The notes: a model not told the origin generated them from the letters alone. A DNA stretch of 45,557 nt from DASUKL01 sp036278755 (GCA_036278755.1 DASUKL010000128.1:1-45557), one strand, 5' to 3'; numbered from the stretch's first letter, positions 16,453-24,325 are shown. Program-made: numbers and translations.

Positions 16453-16968
16453 TCAGATGCGGTCGCGAGCGCCGAGCCCAGCCCCTGCAGCGACGAGCGG
16501 CTCACGGCCGCGGGCCTCGCTGCGGGCGATCGGCTCGCGGACCACGATCACCCCGAAGGGGGCGTTCTGGAGGACGTAGGGCACGGTCCGGCCGATGGCG
16601 AAGTCGCCTCCGAACTTCTTGCGGTAGGGCAGGCCCATGACCATGAGGTCGGCTTGCTGCTCGGTGGCCTCGTCGACGAGGGCGGCGCCTACGTCACGGG
16701 CCTGGAGGAGGTCCGTCTCGAGCGACGTCTCCAGCTTCTCGGCGATGGTCTCGGCCCGGTCGAGGACGGCCGCCGCGGCCTCGTTGCCGCTCGAGATGTC
16801 CTCGGACAGGTCGTGGCTCCAGTCCACCTCCACGACGTGGACCGCGGTGAGACTGGCCTTCTGCTCGCGGGCCAGCTGGCAGCCCAGCTTGACGACGAGC
16901 GGATCGGTGGGACCGCCGTTCACCCCCAGCACGATGTGCTTGACGGGGTTGGGCATGAACTCGGACAT
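16453..16968 (-). CDS. Universal stress protein (UspA family)
   Basis: The 171-residue product has one Usp domain: HIVLGVNGG at the start, ASLTAVHVVEVD, ADLMVMGLPYRKKFGG and a terminal AIGRTVPYVLQNAPFGVIVV resembling the ATP-binding G-x2-G-x9-G region in diverged form. The start is uncertain: the ATG at 16968 is used, with a GTG at 16986 and an ATG at 16956 as alternatives, none with a well-placed ribosome site. Usp domains are often linked to ion transport (for example KdpD and antiporters), in keeping with its place between the KimA-like gene and the TrkA genes. Confidence 0.85.
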   Translation of the reverse strand: MSEFMPNPVKHIVLGVNGGPTDPLVVKLGCQLAREQKASLTAVHVVEVDWSHDLSEDISSGNEAAAAVLDRAETIAEKLETSLETDLLQARDVGAALVDEATEQQADLMVMGLPYRKKFGGDFAIGRTVPYVLQNAPFGVIVVREPIARSEARGREPLVAAGAGLGARDRI

Positions 16969-17030
16969 CGGCGCGAAGGGTACCACCCTCTCCCGGGCCC
17001 GCCCGACTGCGTCGGCGGCGGCCGCGGCCC

Positions 17031-19022
17031 TCAGCCCTCGCGGCGGTAGGGCACGGTCGAGATGACGGTGTTCGGACGCCCCAGGAGGGCCCGCTTGAGC
17101 TGGTTGGTGACCTGGTTGTAGAGGATCCGGTCCCAGATGTGGCGGGGCACGTACTCGGGCAGGACGACGAGCGTGATGGCCTCGGGGTCCTTGACCCCGG
17201 TCACGTCAAGGTAGGCCAGGAAGGGCCCCACCAGCGAGCGGAAGGGCGACTCGACGATGACGAACGTGACCCCCGGCAGCTGTCGCTCGAAGCGCTCGCG
17301 GAGCGCTTCGCCTTGCTCGGTGTCCTCTGTCACGTAGACGCACTGCACGTTGTCGGAGATCGAGCGCCCGAACTTCACGGCCTGGACGACGGCCCGGGTG
17401 AGGCCGGGCACGGGGATGACCACCCGCTCGCGGCGGCGGGGCGGCCCGATGATGGCGCCGGGGCGGACCTCGAGCTCTCGGGACTGACTGGCGTACTCCC
17501 GATGGACGAGGTACATGAGGCCTACGAGGATGGGGATGACGACGGCCACGAGGAGCGACTCGGGGGCCTTGGCGAAGAGGACGACGACGGTCACCACGCC
17601 GGTCAGGACGGCGCCCACGGTGTTGATGAAGATGCGCCAGTGCCAGCCGGCCCCGCGCTCGATCCACCAGTGGTGGACCATGCCGGCCTGGGCGATGGTG
17701 AAGCTGACGAAGACGCCGATCGAGTAGAGCGGGATCAGGGCGTGGGTGTCACCGCCGAAGAGGGCCACCACCGCGGCCGACAGGCCACCCAGCAGGACGA
17801 TGCCCACGGTGAAGGCCAGGCGATCGCCGCGGAAGGCGAACTGGCGAGGCATGAACCCGTCCTGGGCCAGGATGGCGGCCAGGCGGGGGAAGGCATTGAA
17901 GCTCGTGTTGGCGGCCAGGAAGAGGGTCAGGGCCGTGGCCGCCTGGAAGAAGTAGTAGAGCGGGCTGTCGCCGCCGAAGACGGCCGTGGCCACCTGGGAG
18001 GGGACCGAGACGTAGGTCGGATCGCGGATGGGCAAGATGCCGTAGCCGTCGGCCACGAAGGTGACCCCGATGAAGAGGACGCCGAGGAGGATGGCCATGG
18101 CGGTCAGCGTCTGGGCGGCATTGCGGGCTTCGGGCGGATGGAAGGCCTGCACCCCGTCGGCGATGGCCTCGGTCCCGGTCAAGGCCACCGAGCCGCCGGC
18201 GAAGGCCTTGAGCAGCAGGATGATCGTGAGCGGCTCGAAGACGCCTGAGCTCGGCGGCGCCACCCGGGCCGGCTGGCCCTCGCCGAGGACCGTGAGGTGG
18301 AAGATGCCCAGGCCGATCATAAGGAGCGAGGCGGCCACGAAGGCGTAGGTGGGGACGGCGAAGATGTTGCCCGACTCGCGCAGGCCCCGGAGGTTGCCGA
18401 CGAGGATGATCAGGATGGCCGCCACCCCGATGAGGACGCGCTCATCGAAGAGGCCGGGCACGGCCGAGACGATCTGCTCCACGGCCGAGGAGGTAGACAC
18501 GGCCACGGTCATGACGTAGTCGACCGAGACCGCCGCGGCGGCGATGAGGCCGGCCAGGACGCCCAGATTGGCCCGGCCCACGGCGTATGAGCCGCCGCCC
18601 TTGGGGTGGGCGTAGCCCACCTGGCGGTAGCTCGTCGAGACGATGGCCAGCATGATGACGATGGCCGCCGCGACCCACAGGCTCCAGAAGAGGGCCGACA
18701 CGCCGGCCAGGACGAGGACGCTCAGGATCTCCTCGGTGGCGTAGGCGCTCGAACTGATGGCATCCGAGCTGAAGATGGCGAGGGCCTTCTTCTTCGACAA
18801 CCGCTCGCTGATCTCTGCCTCCGTCGCCAGGGGTGTGCCGATCAGCGCCCGCCTGACCTGAGCCCAGGCGCGGCCCACCGGCGTCCGCGGCTCGCTGGCC
18901 TTGGCCTTGGCCACCAGGGAGCCGGGGCCCGTGTAACGGAAGTAGGGCGTGTGGGGACGCTCGACCCGGACCCGCTGGTCGCCCAGCTTCCGGCCGCGCA
19001 GGGGCTGGCGACCGCCGATCAC
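17031..19022 (-). CDS. KimA-like potassium/proton symporter (APC superfamily)
   Basis: The 663-residue protein is a twelve-helix APC-superfamily transporter with a C-terminal cytosolic domain of about 140 residues. From memory of B. subtilis KimA the similarity runs end to end: LSKKKALAIFSSDAISSSAY, SVDYVMTVAVS, ALTGTEAI, IPLYSIGVFVSF and the final HIWDRILYNQ...TVPYRREG. The residues that coordinate K+ in KimA fall in these segments and are kept (D87, Y94, the DY and T of SVDYVMT, T and E of LTGTE). KimA imports K+ with H+ and is inhibited by c-di-AMP. The GTG at 19022 is used, but about 55 residues precede the KimA-like start, so a later start is possible. No c-di-AMP riboswitch is seen upstream, where the phosphoesterase gene ends 20 bases away. 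Confidence 0.85.
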   Translation of the reverse strand: MIGGRQPLRGRKLGDQRVRVERPHTPYFRYTGPGSLVAKAKASEPRTPVGRAWAQVRRALIGTPLATEAEISERLSKKKALAIFSSDAISSSAYATEEILSVLVLAGVSALFWSLWVAAAIVIMLAIVSTSYRQVGYAHPKGGGSYAVGRANLGVLAGLIAAAAVSVDYVMTVAVSTSSAVEQIVSAVPGLFDERVLIGVAAILIILVGNLRGLRESGNIFAVPTYAFVAASLLMIGLGIFHLTVLGEGQPARVAPPSSGVFEPLTIILLLKAFAGGSVALTGTEAIADGVQAFHPPEARNAAQTLTAMAILLGVLFIGVTFVADGYGILPIRDPTYVSVPSQVATAVFGGDSPLYYFFQAATALTLFLAANTSFNAFPRLAAILAQDGFMPRQFAFRGDRLAFTVGIVLLGGLSAAVVALFGGDTHALIPLYSIGVFVSFTIAQAGMVHHWWIERGAGWHWRIFINTVGAVLTGVVTVVVLFAKAPESLLVAVVIPILVGLMYLVHREYASQSRELEVRPGAIIGPPRRRERVVIPVPGLTRAVVQAVKFGRSISDNVQCVYVTEDTEQGEALRERFERQLPGVTFVIVESPFRSLVGPFLAYLDVTGVKDPEAITLVVLPEYVPRHIWDRILYNQVTNQLKRALLGRPNTVISTVPYRREG

Positions 19023-19041
19023 CGGCCCATCTCGAGCCTGG

Positions 19042-19764
19042 TCACCGACCCACCTCCAGCCTGGCGATCAGGCGGCCCGGGAGGTCGGCCGAGCGCATGC
19101 GGGCCTGGACGGCGGCGATGTCATAGGCCACCCGGATCCAGCCCACGGTACGGGCCTCCGTGTCGAGCAGGGCAGCCGAGGCCCGCGGGTCGCCGTCGCG
19201 CGGCTGGCCGACGCTGCCGGGGTTGATGAGCGTGGGCCGCTCGTCGAGCTGGAGGTGGGAGCCGGGGGCCGGGGCGAGGGTCTCCACCCGGCCGTCGTCC
19301 TCACGGAAGGCGCGTGGGTCGTGGGTGTGGCCCAGGAGGGCGTGGGGCGTCTCGAGCAGGGCCAGGTTGGCCCGGGCCACGGCCGCGCTGTGGACGTATT
19401 CCCAGGTGGGATCGCGTGGGCTGCCGTGGACGAGGGTGAACCGATCCTCCGTGCGCCGCTCGGGCTGCTCGGCCAGCCAGGCCCGGGTACGGTCGCTGAT
19501 GTGGGCCGCGGTCCAGACGATCGCCGCGCGGGCATCGTCGTTGAACCAGGAGGCCTCGATCCGGCCCAGGGTGGCGGCCTCGTGGTTGCCCCGCACGCCC
19601 AGCGCATCCTCGGCCCGCAGGCGGTCCACGACGGCGTCGGGGTCCGGCCCATAGCCGACGCAGTCGCCAAGGTGCCATACCGCGTCGTAGGGGGCCAGGG
19701 CCCCGAGGATGGCCTCGAGGGCAGGCAGGTTGGCATGGATATCCGAGAGGAGGGCGACGCGCAT
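19042..19764 (-). CDS. Calcineurin-like metallophosphoesterase
   Basis: The 240-residue product has the full set of dimetal phosphoesterase motifs: SDIHANLPAL, GDCVGYGPDPD, GNHEAA, VHGSPRD and GHTHDPR. It resembles the YfcE/MJ0936 group of small phosphodiesterases; the physiological substrate is unknown. It starts at the ATG at 19764, 7 bases after rsmG, and ends 20 bases before the KimA-like gene, so it is part of the same probable operon. A role in turning over a cyclic dinucleotide that controls the transporter would be attractive but is not supported by any specific residue. Confidence 0.9.
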   Translation of the reverse strand: MRVALLSDIHANLPALEAILGALAPYDAVWHLGDCVGYGPDPDAVVDRLRAEDALGVRGNHEAATLGRIEASWFNDDARAAIVWTAAHISDRTRAWLAEQPERRTEDRFTLVHGSPRDPTWEYVHSAAVARANLALLETPHALLGHTHDPRAFREDDGRVETLAPAPGSHLQLDERPTLINPGSVGQPRDGDPRASAALLDTEARTVGWIRVAYDIAAVQARMRSADLPGRLIARLEVGR

Positions 19765-19771
19765 CGAGCGG

Positions 19772-20602
19772 TCAGGGTAGCCGATGGGCCGCGGTCCCGA
19801 CGGTCCGGCGTCCCGGGCCGGGGTGGCGCCCGACCGCGACCAGCCGGTGGTCTTCCAGGCCGGCCAGGGTCACGGGCTCGACGGTCGGTGGGGCGCCACG
19901 GAGGGCCGTGATGACGGGCCGCGCTGCCTCGATCTCCGCCGCCAGCCGCCCGTCGCCGGCATCCCGCTTCCAGGCCACGAGGTGGCCGCCCGGGCGGAGG
20001 AAGGGCCAGGCCAGGCCCACCAGGCGATCGAGCGGCCCCACCGCCCGGACCGCGACGATGTCCCACGCCCCGGCCTCGTCGGGGCGGCGAGCGGCAGCCT
20101 CGGCTCGTTCGGCCAGGATCTCGATGGGCGGCGGCTCGAGCCCCGCGGCCTGGAGGTCGGCGGCCACGACCTCGGCGGCCGCGGACAGGAAGCGGGCCTT
20201 CTTGGCGATCGAGTCGAGGAGGCCCAGGCGGGCCGCCGGCAGGGCCAGCCCCAGGGGCAGGCCGGGGTAACCTGCCCCGCTGCCGAGGTCCAGGATGGCC
20301 GGCCGCGCCGGGCCCAGGGCGCGCAGCAGCGGCACGGCCGCGAGGCTGTCGAGCACGTGCTCGCGAGCCACAGCCTCGGGCTGGCGGATCGCGGTCAGGT
20401 TGATGGCGCTGGTCCAGGCCAGGAGGAGGCGGACGTGGTCAGCCAGGGCCTTCTGGATAGGGAGCGGCAGCTCGAGGGTGAGCTCGGCCAGCCCCTGGGT
20501 CAGCGTCGCCTGGTAATCGCTGCCGAGGGCGGGCAGGCCGGCCGTCGATCGCGGCAGCGGGGGTCGGTCGGGGGCCGCGGGAGGCGGGCCAGGATCCGTC
20601 AC
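19772..20602 (-). CDS. rsmG: 16S rRNA (guanine-N7) methyltransferase RsmG
   Basis: The 276-residue protein methylates N7 of G527 (E. coli numbering) of 16S rRNA using SAM. Family features are LLLAWTSAINLTAIR, the substrate-domain HVLDSLAAVPLL, the SAM loop ILDLGSGAGYPGLPL and, later, WDIVAVRAVGPL. The GTG at 20602 is chosen because GGAGG lies just upstream (3 bases); the longer in-frame reading upstream is Arg-rich. It leads the minus-strand run towards the potassium genes. The usual chromosomal companions of rsmG near the origin (mnmG, parA, parB) are not present. Confidence 0.92.
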   Translation of the reverse strand: MTDPGPPPAAPDRPPLPRSTAGLPALGSDYQATLTQGLAELTLELPLPIQKALADHVRLLLAWTSAINLTAIRQPEAVAREHVLDSLAAVPLLRALGPARPAILDLGSGAGYPGLPLGLALPAARLGLLDSIAKKARFLSAAAEVVAADLQAAGLEPPPIEILAERAEAAARRPDEAGAWDIVAVRAVGPLDRLVGLAWPFLRPGGHLVAWKRDAGDGRLAAEIEAARPVITALRGAPPTVEPVTLAGLEDHRLVAVGRHPGPGRRTVGTAAHRLP

Positions 20603-21092
20603 GGTCCTCCACACGGCACGAGCCGGCCATGAACGGGGCGGCCGGGTCGCTGACAGAGCACGTCGGGAGGGGGTGATCCGTCCGGTCCCTCGCGTCCCTC
20701 CGACGCGCCAGGCCCGGCGCGACCAGCCCCGCTCCCGACGGCGGTACCGTCTTCGCACCGGATCGTCGGTCTTCCCCGGCCCTGTCGCTTCATCGTCCGG
20801 GTCTCCCCGGGCGACGCCAAGACCGCGTTACCCTTCCTCGATCGTCGGCCACGGGCGTCCCTGCGGCCGGGTGCAGGGTGCGCAGTCTCGGCGCGAGGGT
20901 GGGGCGCGTCAAGCGGGTTATCCACGAACTCACCGCCGCTCGCTGGATGGTGGAAAACCAACGGTTCCGGTCGACCGCCGATGCGGCGGGACAGGCTGGC
21001 CGTCGAACTGGGTTCGGGGTCGGCTGTCGGCCGTGCTTCGGGCTGGCTGTCGTACGGGGTCGGCTGTCGGGCCGCGGACGGACTCGGCGGAC
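20603..21092. other. 490-base intergenic region upstream of rsmG
   Basis: No believable gene is seen. The stretch holds one 8/9 match to a DnaA box, TTATCCACG at 20918-20926, and a weaker opposed one (TTTTCCACC on the minus strand, 20949-20957). From about 21016 to 21072 the phrase CGGGGTCGGCTGTCGG is present twice with a third, partial copy between. No tRNA-like fold was found. The promoter of rsmG should lie here, but no clear -35/-10 pair stands out. Confidence 0.4.
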
Positions 21093-21422
21093 CTACTCGG
21101 CCGTCGTCCGGCTCGGGGCTCGCACCGGCCGGCCCATCGAGCGGCGGACGACGTCCATGACCTCCTCGGTGTAGGCCTCGGCATCGCCGGTCTCGACGGC
21201 GGTGCGCAGGCAGCCCGCCACGTGGTCCTCCATGACCAGGAGCGATACGGCGTCCACCGCCGCCCGCAGGGCCGCGGTCTGCTGGAGGATGTCGATGCAG
21301 TACTCGTCGCGCTCGATCATCCGGGCCACGCCCCGGGCCTGCCCTTCGATGCGGGCCAGGCGGCGCAGCAGCAGGCTCCGATCCTTGGCGTAGCTGTGTC
21401 GGAAGGTGGATCCGTCGCTCAT
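21093..21422 (-). CDS. CsoR/RcnR-family metal-sensing repressor
   Basis: The 109-residue all-helical protein has the family opening LLRRLARIEGQARGVARMIE and the CsoR metal-site residues C42 (EYCIDILQQ), H67 and C71 (EDHVAGC), with the same 25- and 4-residue spacing as M. tuberculosis CsoR (C36, H61, C65). Copper(I) is therefore the likeliest signal, although His9 near the N-terminus is also a ligand candidate, as in nickel-sensing relatives. The start codon lies inside an RcnR/CsoR-type operator (21421-21437), so the gene is probably autoregulated. No metal exporter or copper chaperone is next to it. Confidence 0.9.
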   Translation of the reverse strand: MSDGSTFRHSYAKDRSLLLRRLARIEGQARGVARMIERDEYCIDILQQTAALRAAVDAVSLLVMEDHVAGCLRTAVETGDAEAYTEEVMDVVRRSMGRPVRAPSRTTAE

Positions 21423-21437
21423 ACTGTGGGGGAGTAT
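21421..21437. promoter_or_regulatory. RcnR/CsoR-type operator over the repressor start codon
   Basis: The sequence is ATACT-GTGGGGG-AGTAT: perfect 5-base arms around a G-rich centre. E. coli RcnR binds TACT-G6-N-AGTA and related CsoR-family proteins bind similar sites, so this is a close match. It overlaps the ATG (21420-21422) of the CsoR-family gene and the bases just upstream, as expected for autoregulation. Confidence 0.65.
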
Positions 21438-21540
21438 ACACGCCAGGTGGATGACCCCTCGCCCGGCGGGTCACGAGCGACGCGAGCCCCGAGCCGCCAC
21501 GCCTCACGGCCGTGGGCCGGGAGCCGCTAGACTGCGGACG

Positions 21541-21885
21541 ATGGACGGCGTCGAGTGGATCCGCGGCCGGATGAGCAGCCTGACCTGCGCCGCCTGCGGT
21601 CGGCCCTATGATCGCCAGCGGGTCCGCGTCCTGGCCCAGCGCGAAGGGCTCTTCTTCCTCGACCTGGCCTGCCCCGAGTGCGGCTCGGAGGCCGTGGCCA
21701 TCGTCTCGGTCGAGCAGACGGGCGATCGAACGAGCCGGATCGAGGTCGGCGACCTGGCCGAGGGGGCGCCCGTGTCGGCTGTCGACGTGCTCGACATGCA
21801 TCGCTTCCTGGCCGACTTCGACGGCGACTTCCAGCGGTTGTTCGGGCCTCGGGGGAAGGGTCCGGCGGGGACGGCCGGGGCGTGA
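21541..21885 (+). CDS. Small zinc-ribbon protein of unknown function
   Basis: The 114-residue product contains two CxxC knuckles, CAAC (about 16-19) and CPEC (about 45-48), which together form a likely zinc ribbon. The C-terminal half is acidic and includes VDVLDMHRFLADFDGDFQRLF, a probable amphipathic helix. No enzyme motif is visible. Its TGA overlaps the GTG of the next gene (GTGA), so the two are translationally coupled and likely act together. An ATG 10 codons later is an alternative start. Confidence 0.75.
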   Translation: MDGVEWIRGRMSSLTCAACGRPYDRQRVRVLAQREGLFFLDLACPECGSEAVAIVSVEQTGDRTSRIEVGDLAEGAPVSAVDVLDMHRFLADFDGDFQRLFGPRGKGPAGTAGA

Positions 21886-22307
21886 GGGCGGGGGCCGGCG
21901 CCGGCCTCGAGCGGCCCAGCTTCGCCCACGCCAGCGAGGCGGAGCTGGCTCGCATCCTCGACTACTACGAGGTCGACTGGGCCTACGAGCCGCATACCTT
22001 CCCCATCCTCTTCAACCTCGAGGGCGTCGTCGTGGAGAGCTTCACGCCCGACTTCTACCTGCCCGAGATGGACCTCTACATCGAGCTGACGACGCTCAAG
22101 CAGAGCCTCGTCCGCAAGAAGAACCGCAAGCTGCGGCGCCTCCGCGAGCTATACCCGGACGTCCGCATCAAGCTGTTCTATGCCCGCGACTTCCGGGCCC
22201 TGCTGCTGAAGTACGGGCGGATCCAGCTGACCGCCTCGCTGACCGGACAGGAGGGCCAGCAGGCGCTGGCTCGGACCCTGGTCGCCGGCGGCCGCGCGGC
22301 ACGATGA
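21882..22307 (+). CDS. PD-(D/E)XK nuclease-fold-like protein
   Basis: The 141-residue product resembles small restriction-endonuclease-fold proteins: WAYEPHTFPI (the common YEP...F strand), VESFTPDFYLPEMDLYIELT with the PD motif Asp and the downstream Glu, then a basic helix KQSLVRKKNRKLRRLREL and DVRIKLFYARDF. The catalytic E-x-K is E-x-T here, with lysines nearby in KQSLVRKK, so activity is uncertain. It starts with a GTG overlapping the preceding stop, and hpt follows after a chain of ATGA overlaps. A nucleic-acid role is an inference from the fold. Confidence 0.6.
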   Translation: MRAGAGAGLERPSFAHASEAELARILDYYEVDWAYEPHTFPILFNLEGVVVESFTPDFYLPEMDLYIELTTLKQSLVRKKNRKLRRLRELYPDVRIKLFYARDFRALLLKYGRIQLTASLTGQEGQQALARTLVAGGRAAR

Positions 22308-22371
22308 ACGCCGGCAGGGCGCGATGAGCGTCCGCGCGGCACGATGAACGCCGGCAGGGCGCGATGAGCGT
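22292..22371 (+). repeat. 40-base tandem duplication at the hpt start
   Basis: Two exact 40-base copies lie head to tail (22292-22331 and 22332-22371). Each consists of two related 20-base halves, each with one ATGA (at 22304, 22324, 22344 and 22364). The duplication spans the end of the nuclease-like gene and the start of hpt. Confidence 0.9.
22304..22367 (+). CDS. Chain of three 7-codon minicistrons before hpt
   Basis: Three short frames run 22304-22327 (MNAGRAR), 22324-22347 (MSVRAAR) and 22344-22367 (MNAGRAR). Each stop overlaps the next start as ATGA, and the last ATGA is the hpt start at 22364; the first overlaps the stop of the nuclease-like gene (22305-22307). The spacing is exactly 20 bases, that is 7 codons minus one base, so each copy of the repeat yields one closed link. 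Translation is not proven; terminating ribosomes could step along the chain to hpt. Confidence 0.35.
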
Positions 22372-22939
22372 CGGACCCCAGGTGGCCATCGACCCTGGCT
22401 CCGACGTGGCCGAGATCCTGGTCGACGCCGACCGGATCCATGCCAAGGTGGCCGAGTTGGGGGCCCGGCTCTCGGCGGACTACGGCGAACAACAGCTGAC
22501 CCTGGTCTCCGTGCTCAAGGGCTCGCTGCCCTTCATGGCCGACCTCATGCGGGCCATCACCATCCCCGTCCAGATCGACCTCATGGAGGTCAGCTCGTAC
22601 GGCGGGACCTCGACCGAGACCTCCGGCCTCGTGCGCATCCTCAAGGACCTCAGCTCGTCGATCGAGGGCCGTGACGTGGTCATCGTCGAGGACATCATCG
22701 ACACCGGTCTGACCCTGAACTACCTGCTCCGCTATCTGCGCGGCAAGAACCCCCGTTCGCTGCGCATCTGCGCCCTGCTCGACAAGCCAGCCCGGCGGCT
22801 GGTGGAGATCCCCATCGACTACCTGGGCTTCACGATCCCCGACCGGTTCGTCGTCGGCTACGGCCTCGACTACGGCGAGTTCTACCGGAACCTGCCCTAC
22901 ATCGGCGTGCTCAAGCCGGAGGTCTACGGCGCGGCGTGA
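22364..22939 (+). CDS. hpt: Hypoxanthine phosphoribosyltransferase
   Basis: The 191-residue enzyme transfers phosphoribose from PRPP to hypoxanthine or guanine in purine salvage. It shows the PRPP-binding motif VVIVEDIIDTGLTLNYL, the flexible-loop region SSYGGTSTETSG, SVLKGSLPF and the base-binding VVGYGLDYGEFYRNLPYIGV. It begins about 15 residues earlier than short forms of the family, and its start codon is the last in the ATGA chain. The GTG of the next gene overlaps its stop. As a salvage route it could matter more here if the window's PurH is impaired. Confidence 0.95.
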   Translation: MSVGPQVAIDPGSDVAEILVDADRIHAKVAELGARLSADYGEQQLTLVSVLKGSLPFMADLMRAITIPVQIDLMEVSSYGGTSTETSGLVRILKDLSSSIEGRDVVIVEDIIDTGLTLNYLLRYLRGKNPRSLRICALLDKPARRLVEIPIDYLGFTIPDRFVVGYGLDYGEFYRNLPYIGVLKPEVYGAA

Positions 22940-23394
22940 ACCGTCGGGTCCTCAGCCGCGGCCGGCGCGTGGCGGGGGCCGGCGCGGTGCTGACCCTCGT
23001 GGCCTGCTTGCTGCCCTGGTTTCGGGTCGGGGGCGACGTGGGCGGGCTCCCGGCCATCAGCAGCAACGCGCTGGCCGGCAACCAGTACTTCGGGGCGGGC
23101 ATCGTCGTCTTCGTGGCCGCCATCGCCGTGCTGGCCCTCCTGGCCCTGCCCTTCGCGGCCGGCGATCAGCCCCTGGCCGTGGACCGGCCGGCCAGCTTCG
23201 TCCTGGCCGCGGGGGTGGGCCTGGTGGCCTACCTGGCCTGCCTGGCCCAGCTGACCCTCAACGGCGCGCTGCTGCAGGGCAGCAAGCCCCTCTTCCTGCC
23301 CGACCGGGCACCGGGCTTGTGGCTGGCCGCCCTGGGCGTGGTGATCATGGCCTGGGGAGCCTGGGACGTGGTCAAGGAGCAGGCTGGCTGGTGA
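22936..23394 (+). CDS. Four-helix membrane protein of unknown function
   Basis: The 152-residue product has hydrophobic segments at about 12-29 (VAGAGAVLTLVACLLPWF), 52-76 (AGIVVFVAAIAVLALLALPF), 87-112 and 126-143 (LWLAALGVVIMAWGAW). The loop after the first helix (RVGGDVGGLPAISSNALAGN) is probably outside the cell. No family is recognised. The GTG start overlaps the hpt stop (GTGA), and the 3' end overlaps the convergent gene on the minus strand by 23 bases. Confidence 0.7.
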   Translation: MNRRVLSRGRRVAGAGAVLTLVACLLPWFRVGGDVGGLPAISSNALAGNQYFGAGIVVFVAAIAVLALLALPFAAGDQPLAVDRPASFVLAAGVGLVAYLACLAQLTLNGALLQGSKPLFLPDRAPGLWLAALGVVIMAWGAWDVVKEQAGW

Positions 23395-24325
23395 TGGCGA
23401 AGGCGAAGAACAGCGGGACCTGGGTCCCGGGCGGGAGGACGGCGGCCACGTAGCGCCCGGCCGGCCAGTCGCCGGTCACAGCAGCGGCCTGGCTGCCCAT
23501 CGGTGGTCCCTGTGGCTCCTGAGCTACCTGCGGCTCCCGTGGTTCCGTTGGTTCCTCCTGGGGTGGGCCATAGAGCACTGCCAGCCGCCCCAGGGGTGAT
23601 GGCTCGGACGCGGCCTGGCCATCATCGGCGATCGGGGGGGCGAGCGACCGCAAGGGGAGGGCCGCTGCGCTGCCCGCAGCCGAGAGCCGCCACAGGCCGC
23701 TGAACCGGGGGGCGATGTGGGCCCAGGGGCCTGAGCCGTCGGCGGTCCCCGGAGCACAGACGCCGATGCCGACGACGTCGGGGCCGCTCAGGAGGGTCGC
23801 AGGGATGGCCGCCTCGCCGGGCCCCGTGGCCGTCACGGGCTGGACCACGATCCAGGTCCGGACATCACGGTCGCCGTCCCCTTCGTACGTCACCAGGCGC
23901 CAACCGTCGGGGGCCAGGCAGCGGACGGAGTCGGTGGGATCGGGTGTGACCGAGCTCCGGGCCGGGACCCCGCCCGAGGCGGCTGGGACCCCGCCCGAGA
24001 CAGCCGGCAACGGCGCCGGCCCGCGGGCGCCGCGGGCATGCTCCCCGCGGGCCGCTCCGCTCGGAACGCCGGATGCTGACGCGGCGCGGGTGCCCATGCC
24101 TGGCGCCACAGGAACTTCGATGGCTTGTCCGGCCGGGGCGCCAGAGGTGGCCTCGGGGTTCCGGTCGGTCGCCGCCGCCGGGCTCCCGAACGCCCATGGC
24201 TTGACGATGGCGAGGCCCAGGCAGACGGCCACGATGGCGATGGCCCAGCCGAAGCGGCGCTCGCTCGGGCCGAGCGGCGAAAGGGCGACGGTCGATGGGC
24301 GCTCTGCGCCCGACGAGGATTCCAT
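23372..24325 (-). CDS. Membrane-anchored secreted protein of unknown function
   Basis: The 317-residue product has a short cytosolic N-terminus (about 1-23), one membrane helix (FGWAIAIVAVCLGLAIVKPW) and a long Pro/Ala/Gly-rich outside segment with the repeat SGGVPA. A more ordered part follows with two cysteines (SVRCLAPDGW and IGVCAPG) that may pair. No enzyme motif is seen. The ATG at 24325 gives the cleanest N-terminus for a type II membrane anchor. Its 3' end runs into the last 23 bases of the convergent membrane-protein gene. Confidence 0.6.
   Translation of the reverse strand: MESSSGAERPSTVALSPLGPSERRFGWAIAIVAVCLGLAIVKPWAFGSPAAATDRNPEATSGAPAGQAIEVPVAPGMGTRAASASGVPSGAARGEHARGARGPAPLPAVSGGVPAASGGVPARSSVTPDPTDSVRCLAPDGWRLVTYEGDGDRDVRTWIVVQPVTATGPGEAAIPATLLSGPDVVGIGVCAPGTADGSGPWAHIAPRFSGLWRLSAAGSAAALPLRSLAPPIADDGQAASEPSPLGRLAVLYGPPQEEPTEPREPQVAQEPQGPPMGSQAAAVTGDWPAGRYVAAVLPPGTQVPLFFAFAITSQPAP

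Noticed and set aside
19023..19041. c-di-AMP (ydaO-type) riboswitch upstream of the KimA-like gene
   Set aside because: Only 19 bases separate it from the phosphoesterase stop, and no such structure could fit.
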